Below are positions 1 to 7,061 of a stretch of 64,000 nt of DNA, in pieces. The DNA is from an uncultured delta proteobacterium (lineage in GTDB: Bacteria > Desulfobacterota > Syntrophia > Syntrophales > UBA8958): contig CAISJV010000006.1 of assembly GCA_903885795.1 (NCBI GenBank), positions 40,324-104,323 on the forward strand, read 5' to 3'. The notes under the pieces were generated by a model. That model worked only from the letters and a program-made list of their open reading frames with translations, ran no database searches and had not been told where the DNA came from. The position numbers and the translations under genes are program-made. Each line of letters begins with the position of its first letter. Position 1 is the first letter of the stretch.

Positions 1-1055
1 TTTCCTCCATGAAAGAAACCCTCAAGACAAAACTCCATAAAGAACTGGGCGAGGTAAATCTGAACAGTCCTAAGCAATTGTTGGCGGCATTCAAGGGAAA
101 GGGGATTAATTTATCAGACACAAAAATGCCTACCCTTTTGTCAATGTCCACTGAGCATCCCTTTCTTCTTGACCTGGTTGGATATCGAAAATTATCAACC
201 AGTCGATCTTCAGTCGATAACATTATCCATAATATAAATCCCGCCACGGGCAGAGTTCACTCCACCTATAATCAGATTGGAACGCCAACAGGACGTTTCT
301 CGTCATCAGGACCAAATATTCAGGGCATATCAAAAGCTAAAGAATTCAGATCCTGTTTTGTGGCAGAGGATGGCCATAAATTGATCATTGCCGATTATTC
401 GCAGATTGAACTGAGAATTGCAGCGGAAATAAGCGGGGATCAACGAATGACTAATGCCTATCAGAATAGAGAAGACCTTCATAAATTGACAGCGTCTTTT
501 GTCTCCGGGAAATCTATGGCGGATATTACCAAAGAAGAACGAAATGCTGCAAAAGCTTTAAACTTCGGATTAATTTATTCCATGGGAGCAAATACATTAA
601 AGGATCATGCATTTGATGAATATGGCGTCATCATGACAGAACAACAGGCGGTGACATTCAGATACAAGTTTTTCCTTGCCTATCAAGGAATCGCCAAGTG
701 GCATCAGGATGTTCAACAAAAGATGTTCAGAGAGACCAGGACATTGGGCAATCGAAGGAGAATATGGAAGGATGATCCCGTATTCTCAGAATTATTGAAT
801 TCTCCAGTTCAGGGGACATCTGCGGATATAACCAAAAAGGCGCTATGTCTGCTCCATGAGAGATTGAAAGGCACCGGGATAAGAATTGTTGCATGTATCC
901 ATGACGAGATTATTCTTGAGGCGCCCCTTGATGATGTAGAAAAAGCGACTAAAATCCTGCATGATTCGATGGTTGAGGCAGGTCAATGTTATCTGAAAAA
1001 GATTCCTGTTGAGGTCGATGTGTCTGAAGCGGATAATTGGTCGGAGAAATCATGA
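1..1055 (+). CDS. Family A DNA polymerase, phage/plasmid type, C-terminal part (cut by window edge)
   Basis: This is the polymerase domain of a family A (PolA-like) DNA polymerase. The first in-window ATG is at 9, but the frame is open to the window edge, so the gene probably begins upstream. Numbering from that ATG, the template-binding segment with RFSSSGPNIQ is at about 96-105, motif A (DYSQIELR) at 129-136 with catalytic Asp129, motif B (RNAAKALNFG with Tyr190) at 178-190, and motif C (HDE) at 298-300 with catalytic Asp299. All key residues are present, so the domain looks active. No exonuclease domain is visible in this part. It sits in an AT-rich mobile element and probably replicates or repairs that element. 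A degenerate copy of the same C-terminus lies at 6433-6564. Confidence 0.9.
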   Translation, partial: SSMKETLKTKLHKELGEVNLNSPKQLLAAFKGKGINLSDTKMPTLLSMSTEHPFLLDLVGYRKLSTSRSSVDNIIHNINPATGRVHSTYNQIGTPTGRFSSSGPNIQGISKAKEFRSCFVAEDGHKLIIADYSQIELRIAAEISGDQRMTNAYQNREDLHKLTASFVSGKSMADITKEERNAAKALNFGLIYSMGANTLKDHAFDEYGVIMTEQQAVTFRYKFFLAYQGIAKWHQDVQQKMFRETRTLGNRRRIWKDDPVFSELLNSPVQGTSADITKKALCLLHERLKGTGIRIVACIHDEIILEAPLDDVEKATKILHDSMVEAGQCYLKKIPVEVDVSEADNWSEKS

Positions 1056-1078
1056 TGTCTACCAGATCTTACAGAAAC

Positions 1079-1131
1079 GATTCCCGGCACAGATTATCAG
1101 AGATTGTTTCTGGTGACCTGTGCCGGGAATC
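1079..1131. terminator. Perfect 14-bp inverted repeat between convergent genes
   Basis: Arms 1079-1092 and 1118-1131 (gattcccggcacag and its exact complement) flank a 25-nt loop. The hairpin lies between the polymerase stop and the end of the convergent OmpA-like gene. No long T run follows on either strand, so it is only a possible terminator or mRNA-end stabiliser. Confidence 0.5.
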
Positions 1132-1149
1132 TTAATGGCGAAGCAAACT

Positions 1150-1830
1150 TTATTCAACATAAATCTCTACTCGCCTGTTCTTTGCTCTGCCTTCTTCTGA
1201 TGAATTATCAGCTATTGGTTTTATTTTACCATATCCAATAACACCTATTTTTACAGACTTAGATTTTTTAAGTCCTTTCATTTTATTAGCTACAAACATC
1301 GCTCGTTTTTCCGATAACCCCTGATTAAATATTTCTGAACCCTTTGAATCTGTATGGCCCACAATAACTATCTTCGTTTTTCCTTCAAGTTTTGCAGATA
1401 CATCTTTTATCAGAGCATCAATTGCCGATGCCGGAGTCATGGCGGCACTATATTCAAAATTTAATGTGGAAATTAAGGATTTTGACCCTTTCATTATTAT
1501 CTGTTCAATGTCTCGCACCGGTAAATCTGATTTTATTTTTGATGCACTAGCAACTTTTGTATCCTCTGTTTCTCCCATCTTTTCGCTTGACTGATCCTTA
1601 CCAGCATCAGAAGGTTTGTTGGCCGCGTCCACCTTGATGTCTCCCATCCCTTTACCTTGGCCAGTCTGATCAAAACCTTTCAGAGAATCTGGTTTTGGGG
1701 GAGGTGGGTCTTTTACAGAGGCACCTTGAAAATAATAAATGCCCCCAACAATGAGGCATATCAGAACTGCAAACCCAATCCATTTGTTGTTACTGTTTTT
1801 GCTCTTCTCATCCTCCTTATTTTTCACCAT
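1150..1830 (-). CDS. Membrane-anchored OmpA/MotB-domain protein in toxin operon
   Basis: The protein has 226 residues: a charged N-terminus, one membrane segment at about 17-34, a Pro/Gly/Lys/Asp-rich linker at about 40-105, and an OmpA-like peptidoglycan-binding domain at about 120-226. The domain shows the usual HTDSKG motif (Asp161), LSEKRA, and the final NRRVEI (218-223) that helps bind diaminopimelate. It is thus likely an inner-membrane protein reaching into the periplasm to hold peptidoglycan. It starts 1 nt after the SUKH gene stop, and its strong Shine-Dalgarno (AAAGGAGGG) is inside the last SUKH codons, so it is the third gene of the toxin operon. Its role in that operon (anchor, export aid or second immunity factor) cannot be read from sequence. 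Confidence 0.82.
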   Translation of the reverse strand: MVKNKEDEKSKNSNNKWIGFAVLICLIVGGIYYFQGASVKDPPPPKPDSLKGFDQTGQGKGMGDIKVDAANKPSDAGKDQSSEKMGETEDTKVASASKIKSDLPVRDIEQIIMKGSKSLISTLNFEYSAAMTPASAIDALIKDVSAKLEGKTKIVIVGHTDSKGSEIFNQGLSEKRAMFVANKMKGLKKSKSVKIGVIGYGKIKPIADNSSEEGRAKNRRVEIYVE

Positions 1831-1831
1831 T

Positions 1832-2197
1832 TTACCCTCCTTTGTTAATAATTATCGAAAACCACTCTTCAAAAGATTTGGCCAATTTAGTCTTTTTGCC
1901 GGTCATATTTTTTTCGTATATTACGCCTGTTATTAAATCTAAAACTATTATGAAATCTTCAAACCCGGCATGTCCAATAACGATTTCATGAGGACTTAGA
2001 TTGTAATCTTTTCTATACAGTTTTGTTGCACCTATGACGCATGGTATCTTTTCAGTATCTATATAATCCTCAGTGTAACCATAGATCTCAAATCCATCTT
2101 TTTCGTAATCTCCATAATTATCAATAAAATTCTTGTAATCACTAGACAATTTAACATTCAATTGTTTTTCTATCACAGATGCCCTATTAATTTTCAT
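1832..2197 (-). CDS. SMI1/KNR4 (SUKH) family immunity protein
   Basis: This 121-residue protein has the SUKH-superfamily pattern: an N-terminal helix ending in LSSDYKNFIDNYGDYE, a central segment with the hydrophobic strand EIVIGHAGFEDFIIVLDL, and a C-terminal helix with SFEEWFSIII. SUKH proteins are known as the commonest immunity proteins of contact-dependent and other polymorphic nuclease toxins. Its ATG overlaps the stop of the upstream LHH-nuclease gene by 4 bp (ATGA), so the two are translationally coupled. Position and family together make it the likely antidote to that nuclease. It has no signal peptide, which fits a cytoplasmic immunity protein. Confidence 0.82.
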   Translation of the reverse strand: MKINRASVIEKQLNVKLSSDYKNFIDNYGDYEKDGFEIYGYTEDYIDTEKIPCVIGATKLYRKDYNLSPHEIVIGHAGFEDFIIVLDLITGVIYEKNMTGKKTKLAKSFEEWFSIIINKGG

Positions 2198-4869
2198 TTA
2201 CATAACCCCTTTGCTCGTTCTCTCCAGTAGTCACCTCGCCATTTATCAAAAGCACCTCTGTCTATTTCAGACTCTGATCGGAAATGGTGTAATTGTTTTG
2301 AATACTTCTTGTGCTCAGAATAAATCATCTCGATAATTAATCCTGTTTCTTTTTGTTTAGAGTGGTGCAGTTCTATGGGCATATTATCTGGTCCCAGGGG
2401 TGTTGATCCCTTGAACATTCGATCACAATTAGTTTTACCTTTAGCATCTTTCAATTTTTTATTTATTATGTCATCTCTTTGAACAACTTTTTTACCATTA
2501 AACTCACGAATCTTTCCTTTCTTTATTATTTCACTTTCAACTTTAGTGATTCTATTCCTTTTGGAAGGAGCACTGCGATTTTTTGTAAGATTGGAATTGG
2601 TAGAACGCTCCATTGTTTTAACTACTTTTCCGTCATTAATGCTTACACTGACCCTTCTCCAAAGCTTTTTCCCCTGTTTGATAGATTGATTCGTTAAGCT
2701 TTTAGCAACAGGCCGCAACCCTTTGGCAATTATTTTGGCCGATTTCTTTATTGCTGGTGGTGCAAAAATAAACGCAGCATTAACCGCAAGATCTTGGTTT
2801 CTTTCTTTCTGGAGTTCGGCTATTCTCTCCTTTTCTCCCACTTTCTGAGCGTCAGCAATATCTATCGACTTTGAGACTGTTTCTATTGACGCATCAATAA
2901 CATTCAAACCCACCAATAATGGAGCGGCTATAGGAGCAGCAGGTGTAAAATATAATACCGTCAGAGTTGAACTGACAACGAGAACACCAGTATCTATAGA
3001 TTCTTTATGTTTTTTATAGAATTCGTTTGCTGTGTGTATTGAATCGCTTTTTTGAGGTGCTGTTCCACGTGATTCACGGTCAGCAATAGTTGTCCATTTA
3101 CCTTTACTGGTAGGTCGACCATTGCCATCAGTTTCGCCTTCAAACAAATCTCCATTTTCAAATAGAATGCTTGCTAACTTGGGTAATTTATTTGTGCCAT
3201 CCCAAAAACCTGTATATACTAAAGATGTCTTCCCTTTGTTAATATAAAGGGAACCATCGCCACTAAATTTTCCATTGCTGAACTCACCTTCATACCTGGT
3301 TCCATCGTTAAATGTAAAAATGCCTGCACCGTTAGGTTGACCATCAACAAAGTTTCCTTCGTATATATTCCCATTAGCAAAGAAAAATCTCCCATATCCT
3401 GATTTCTGCCCTAAAGAGAAAGAACCCTCATATTGATCATTATTGGCATAGAAGAATGTTCCTGATCCATCAACATATCCATCTTTCATGGAACCTTCAT
3501 ACTGGTCACCATTGGGCCATGAATAAACCCCATAGCCACTTGGGACATCATTTTTCCACTCTCCATCGTAGGAGCTCTTATCTTTCCATACAAAGATTCC
3601 CTTTCCAGTTTTTCTGTTACTTTCCCAATCTCCGGAATAATTCGAACCATCTGGTAAAACTAATGTCCCCTCTCCAGCAATTACACCGCCTAACCAATCT
3701 CCGTCATACTTGGTGTCATCTTTAAATGTGAGTTGTCCCTTGCCACTTCTTTTGTCATTCTTCCAGTTTCCTTGATATTTTGACCCGTCTCGAAAGGCAA
3801 AAACACCAAATCCATGTCTCTTGTCATTTTCCCAATCACCTTCATAAAATCGACCATCAGTTAAAGTATATTTCCCTCGTCCATTTTTTTTACCAATACG
3901 CCAATAACCTTCATAGGTGCTGCCGTTGTTGAAGTAATAAGTGCCGAAGCCATCTCTTCGTCCATTTTTTATTTCCCCAACATATTTCTCGCCATTAGCG
4001 TAACTTTGAGTTGCCTTCTTAATATCTGACAACTGACCTTCTGACCATTTGCCCTCCTTGATGGCTTTTCCTTTCTCGAGGTATTTCCCTTGTCCACTTT
4101 GTTGATTATTCGTCCATTGTCCCTGATATTCATCACCATTCTTGTATCTATATGTCCCGTAGCCATTTCTTGAATAATTAGAAGCGATTTCACCATCATA
4201 TATGTCACCGCTTGAATATGTTATCTTCGCCTTATTAGTTACAGACCCATTGAAAAAGTTGGCCTCAATTACGGTGCCATCTTGAAATTTTACGATTGAA
4301 AATCCGTGAAGTTTTCCATCTTTCCAGATTCCCTCTATTGCTTTGTCCTTTTCATATAAAACTCCCTTTCCGGATTTTATACCATTGCTCCACTGTCCAC
4401 GGTAATTGAGGGTAGTGCCAACGTAATATGAGAGGTGATCGGAAGGTTTACTATCTTTCAAATGCCCAAAATATTTCTCCCCATTCTTTTTTAAATAAAC
4501 ACCTTGTCCATTGAAATAACTACCTTTTGTTTCCCCTATGTATTCATCGCCATTTGAAAGTCGTCTAATTGAATTTGGTTCATAGGAACCAAAATATAAT
4601 ATTCGGTTTTCTTCCTTTATTACTTTGCCAGAGCGATAAATTTTTATTCTTCCAGAACCATGACCATATAGATCAAAATTACCCCCGGTCCATTCAAATT
4701 CAACACACTCGCTATCACACTCTCTATTTTGTGATGGGTTGCAGGTATCGAACCATACTTTTGTAATTTGATTGTTTGCTGTCTTCCAACAGCCTGCCCA
4801 ACTTATTGAAGTCGGCCAAAGGATTAAGAAAGTTAATGCAAAGATGAAACTTAATGTTTTTCTGTACAT
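2194..4869 (-). CDS. Secreted MORN-repeat protein with C-terminal LHH nuclease toxin domain
   Basis: The 891-residue protein has three parts. Residues 1-25 are a Sec signal peptide (hydrophobic core FIFALTFLILW, likely cut after SWA). Residues about 105-590 are roughly 20 MORN repeats (YEGEWKNGKRHGxG type). A linker holds hydrophobic stretches at about 628-655 and 694-704, as in pre-toxin regions. Residues about 811-891 are an LHH domain of the HNH/EndoVII nuclease superfamily, with NCDRM, PLGPDNMPIELHH (LHH at 834-836), and the late FDKWRGDYWRERA motif. LHH domains are known toxin tips of polymorphic toxins. The SUKH gene overlaps its stop. I infer an exported antibacterial nuclease whose MORN array replaces the usual RHS or filamentous stalk. 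Export beyond Sec is unknown. Confidence 0.85.
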   Translation of the reverse strand: MYRKTLSFIFALTFLILWPTSISWAGCWKTANNQITKVWFDTCNPSQNRECDSECVEFEWTGGNFDLYGHGSGRIKIYRSGKVIKEENRILYFGSYEPNSIRRLSNGDEYIGETKGSYFNGQGVYLKKNGEKYFGHLKDSKPSDHLSYYVGTTLNYRGQWSNGIKSGKGVLYEKDKAIEGIWKDGKLHGFSIVKFQDGTVIEANFFNGSVTNKAKITYSSGDIYDGEIASNYSRNGYGTYRYKNGDEYQGQWTNNQQSGQGKYLEKGKAIKEGKWSEGQLSDIKKATQSYANGEKYVGEIKNGRRDGFGTYYFNNGSTYEGYWRIGKKNGRGKYTLTDGRFYEGDWENDKRHGFGVFAFRDGSKYQGNWKNDKRSGKGQLTFKDDTKYDGDWLGGVIAGEGTLVLPDGSNYSGDWESNRKTGKGIFVWKDKSSYDGEWKNDVPSGYGVYSWPNGDQYEGSMKDGYVDGSGTFFYANNDQYEGSFSLGQKSGYGRFFFANGNIYEGNFVDGQPNGAGIFTFNDGTRYEGEFSNGKFSGDGSLYINKGKTSLVYTGFWDGTNKLPKLASILFENGDLFEGETDGNGRPTSKGKWTTIADRESRGTAPQKSDSIHTANEFYKKHKESIDTGVLVVSSTLTVLYFTPAAPIAAPLLVGLNVIDASIETVSKSIDIADAQKVGEKERIAELQKERNQDLAVNAAFIFAPPAIKKSAKIIAKGLRPVAKSLTNQSIKQGKKLWRRVSVSINDGKVVKTMERSTNSNLTKNRSAPSKRNRITKVESEIIKKGKIREFNGKKVVQRDDIINKKLKDAKGKTNCDRMFKGSTPLGPDNMPIELHHSKQKETGLIIEMIYSEHKKYSKQLHHFRSESEIDRGAFDKWRGDYWRERAKGLCK

Positions 4870-5013
4870 AACCGCTCTTATAGAAAAGATGTGAAAGAAA
4901 TGCTTGTAAAAACCTATGTTAAAATATTTCCGCTATATTAATTCTCAAAATTTCATGAAACTATTTAGACTCATAAGGCATTTTTCATTACCAATCTTGT
5001 AGCCTATGGTCAA

Positions 5014-5035
5014 CAGAATGTTTTCTCTTATTCTG
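5014..5035. promoter_or_regulatory. Possible operator of the XRE gene
   Basis: A CAGAAT/ATTCTG inverted repeat with a 10-nt centre lies 25 bp before the XRE start codon. This is a usual place for an autoregulatory operator. No binding evidence exists, so the call rests on position and symmetry only. Confidence 0.25.
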
Positions 5036-5059
5036 CTACTTCTCTCATCAGAGGTAGCC

Positions 5060-5290
5060 ATGACAATCGAGGAAGCGTTTGGACAGACCATTCGAGAACT
5101 CAGGAAAGCAAAGAAACTCTCACAGGAGAAGTTATCTGATTTAAGTAATCTTGATCGGACCTTCATTTCCCACCTTGAGTGCGGTAACAAACAACCGTCC
5201 CTGATTACAATCTTTCAGCTTGCCAAATCTTTTGATATCCCGGCAGCCGAAATCATTTCCATGGTCGAAGATAAGATTAACAGCAAATGA
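5060..5290 (+). CDS. XRE-family helix-turn-helix regulator
   Basis: This 76-residue protein is almost entirely one HTH_3 domain: IRELRKAKKLSQEKLSDLSNL, then the recognition helix RTFISHLECG, then KQPSLITIFQLAKSF. It is the small cytoplasmic repressor/activator type common on mobile elements, and it also resembles controller (C) proteins of restriction systems. I chose ATG 5060 because a GAGGT Shine-Dalgarno precedes it and the protein then begins just before the HTH. The frame is open to an ATG at 5006, but that extension looks like a random hydrophobic run. It is divergent from the toxin operon, whose start is 190 bp away, so it could control that operon, itself, or the restriction gene. Confidence 0.85.
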   Translation: MTIEEAFGQTIRELRKAKKLSQEKLSDLSNLDRTFISHLECGNKQPSLITIFQLAKSFDIPAAEIISMVEDKINSK

Positions 5291-5367
5291 TCAGGGCATT
5301 TTGCTAACAAACTTTTTATCCTTAAGCAAGAAATTATTTCAATAATCACTAATAACCTGTAATTCCC

Positions 5368-5670
5368 TTAATGGCGTGGATCTTCCCTCCATTTTTCCTT
5401 CCCTCTATACCGGAACCATAACCCCACCAATATCCCCGTCAATAAAAGCGCTACTCCATTTCCGAAAATGAACACGACATCCTTAACATGAACCGCATAG
5501 AGCAGGATCAAGGTCATACCGATCATCAGAATGGCAAGATATGAGCCGCTCAGACCATCGGCACACTTTGTCCTATAGGTCTTGATTATCTGGGGAACGG
5601 AGCTGGCGCACATGATCATTGAACCAGCCGTCCCCATCACTTCAAAGATATGGCCCGTATCCATATTCAT
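5368..5670 (-). CDS. SemiSWEET / PQ-loop small membrane protein
   Basis: The 100-residue protein has three membrane segments and the MtN3/PQ-loop signature SSVPQIIKTYRTKCADGLS after the first helix. SemiSWEETs are half-size sugar transporters that dimerise; some PQ-loop relatives carry other solutes. ATG 5670 is used here; a TTG lies one codon earlier. The stop of the 54-codon gene and this ATG share one base (TGATG), so translation is coupled. It is the last gene of a three-gene minus-strand operon with a DUF1232 membrane protein. The substrate cannot be predicted. Confidence 0.82.
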   Translation of the reverse strand: MNMDTGHIFEVMGTAGSMIMCASSVPQIIKTYRTKCADGLSGSYLAILMIGMTLILLYAVHVKDVVFIFGNGVALLLTGILVGLWFRYRGKEKWREDPRH

Positions 5671-5834
5671 CAAGTTTTGCCTTCTCCATCAGATTGATAT
5701 TTTGTCTGTGCTTCTTCCAAATCTTTTATCCTCTGCTTTAAGTTACTTTTCAAATCACAGGGACCGATTTTGATTAGCTCCTGTGCAATATCATTGATTT
5801 TATCCAGGACCTTCTCGACATTTTTGTTTTTCAT
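5670..5834 (-). CDS. 54-residue coupled small protein, function unknown
   Basis: This short gene is easily missed. It starts with the ATG at 5834-5832, overlaps the stop of the DUF1232 gene by 4 bp (ATGA), and ends with a TGA that shares a base with the SemiSWEET start (TGATG). The product begins MKNKNVEKVLDKINDIAQEL and is charged and helical throughout, with a possible coiled coil (DLKSNLKQRIKDLEEAQTKY). There is no membrane segment. The overlapping start and stop on both sides make it a convincing gene. Its N-terminal EKVLDKINDIAQE resembles the KKVLDKANEITE stretch of the DUF1232 protein upstream, which may reflect a shared partner helix. Function is unknown. Confidence 0.7.
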   Translation of the reverse strand: MKNKNVEKVLDKINDIAQELIKIGPCDLKSNLKQRIKDLEEAQTKYQSDGEGKT

Positions 5835-6268
5835 ATATTCATCCCCGTTTGCTCTTCCTTTTCAATGTTCTTCGATTGTGCCTCTTTCCATTCCTGATAT
5901 TTTAAAAGATCCTGTTCAATAAGCGCCAGACATAGGGCGATCACCAAGGCATCATCCAGCAGACCAATGATCGGGATAAAATCAGGGATCAGATCTATGG
6001 GACTCAGGACATAGAGAAGTGTAAAGACAACCGCAGCAATTACCCACCATGGAATTTCCCGATAAGCGCCTGACCAGTAATCTTTGACCATTGAGATCAA
6101 TAGCGCCACGTCTTTCAGGAATCTCTGCAATGGTCCACTTTTGACAACCTTCTCTGTTATCTCGTTTGCCTTATCCAGAACCTTCTTTACATCCTCAGAA
6201 TTGACAGTTGCAGATCCCTTCTTGATGAAATCTGTATCAATGCCGCTCAACACCTTTTTTACATCCAT
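5831..6268 (-). CDS. DUF1232 (YkvA-type) membrane protein
   Basis: The 145-residue protein has an N-terminal charged helical half and a C-terminal DUF1232 domain. The hallmark LYVLSPIDLIPDFIPIIGLL lies between two hydrophobic segments, and LDDALVIALCLALIEQDL follows. DUF1232 proteins are small membrane proteins of unknown function found widely in bacteria. I start at ATG 6268 because AAGGAGA lies 6 nt before it; the ATG six codons upstream would sit on top of that Shine-Dalgarno. It is the first gene of the operon with the 54-codon protein and the SemiSWEET protein. Its second helix-turn PIDLIPDF motif is intact. Confidence 0.85.
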   Translation of the reverse strand: MDVKKVLSGIDTDFIKKGSATVNSEDVKKVLDKANEITEKVVKSGPLQRFLKDVALLISMVKDYWSGAYREIPWWVIAAVVFTLLYVLSPIDLIPDFIPIIGLLDDALVIALCLALIEQDLLKYQEWKEAQSKNIEKEEQTGMNI

Positions 6269-6310
6269 CGTCTTTCTCCTTTCCATGCTACAAAATCACT
6301 TGGTTAAAAT

Positions 6311-6350
6311 AAAAAACCCCCAGGAAATGGTAGCTACCACTTCATGGAGG
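6311..6350 (-). terminator. 34-bp imperfect palindrome followed by T run (minus strand)
   Basis: Positions 6317-6350 form a near-perfect palindrome centred on tggtagctacca at 6328-6339. Read on the minus strand it is followed by TTTTTTATTTT, which is the form of an intrinsic terminator. It would stop minus-strand transcripts coming from about 6700-7000 before the DUF1232 operon. Confidence 0.55.
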
Positions 6351-6432
6351 TTTGTCATAAAAACAAAATGGTCTCCATGAGTGATACTGATTACTCAGGA
6401 AACCAACTTTTTCAGGTTCCGTAGGGTCTGTC

Positions 6433-6564
6433 CGTCTCTATCTTAGAGATAGATTCACAGGCAAGATTTGCAAATATTATAATGACGCTGCTCGAAGATG
6501 TCAAATGGAAAATATTCCTATTGTGGTCGAGGTGTCTATAGCTGATGATTGGTCTGAGAAATGA
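6433..6564 (+). pseudogene. Remnant of the C-terminus of a second family A DNA polymerase
   Basis: The frame ending at the TGA 6562-6564 codes for MENIPIVVEVSIADDWSEK (from 6505). This matches the end of the window's own polymerase (KKIPVEVDVSEADNWSEKS) and the standard family A ending. Upstream the frame stays open for some 25 codons (to about 6433) but shows no other polymerase motif; motifs A, B and C are absent. So this is a decayed tail left by deletion or recombination, diverged from the copy at 1-1055. It marks an old rearrangement inside the mobile element. Confidence 0.65.
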
Positions 6565-6709
6565 AGACCTATTGAGATGCCTGAACAACAGCCACCATAA
6601 CCTTCCCGAGTCGTCCGGGGCAATAGAACTCTGGCAAGGTGTATGATGGGGAGGGACAAGAAAGCAAACGAGTAGGGAACAATTCAAACCATTGGTCAGA
6701 ATCAGTCCT
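6565..6709. other. Intergenic, nothing recognised
   Basis: No gene, repeat or hairpin stands out between the polymerase remnant and the end of the hypothetical gene on the minus strand. Confidence 0.4.
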
Positions 6710-7003
6710 TCAACCCTTATACAATATCGGTTTTATTGCAGAATTACAATTGGATTTAACTTTCAACATGATAATGTTCGGATTTGCAACGAGATGCTTC
6801 AGACTTTCTCCAGCAGCAACAGCGTCCTCCCAATTCTTGAATTCCCAATGATAGTCTCTATAACCTTGATCCTCGGTGCTGTCTTCAAGATCATATGTGG
6901 CGGTCAGGGATGCAATTTCTTTTTCCAAATGTTTGCTGAACTGATTCACCTTTATATGAATAATCACTTCATAATCGGGCAGTTTGAAGGAAATGTTTTC
7001 CAT
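6710..7003 (-). CDS. Hypothetical 97-residue protein
   Basis: I do not recognise this family. The product begins MENISFKLPDYEVIIHIKVN and is a mixed alpha/beta acidic protein with alternating strands, an amphipathic middle and a late segment WEFKNWEDAVAAGESLKHL. There is no signal peptide or membrane segment. ATG 7003 is preferred since AGGTGA lies 8 nt upstream; a GTG at 7015 is the longer alternative. It stands alone between the polymerase remnant and the HNH gene, both in AT-rich accessory DNA. Confidence 0.55.
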   Translation of the reverse strand: MENISFKLPDYEVIIHIKVNQFSKHLEKEIASLTATYDLEDSTEDQGYRDYHWEFKNWEDAVAAGESLKHLVANPNIIMLKVKSNCNSAIKPILYKG

Positions 7004-7061
7004 TATGACAATCACCTATGTTTTGGTTGTTTTTTTATATCATACTGATTAGAATTCGTAA

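Noticed and set aside
3969..4208. 79-codon frame inside the MORN gene
   Set aside because: It is a shadow frame of the repeated MORN codons.
3100..4600. Tandem DNA repeat or CRISPR-like array
   Set aside because: The repetition is at protein level (MORN repeats of about 23 residues); the DNA units have diverged and there are no spacers.
6412..6687. 91-codon minus frame opposite the polymerase remnant
   Set aside because: The plus strand holds a recognisable polymerase ending, and the minus frame has no family resemblance or ribosome site.
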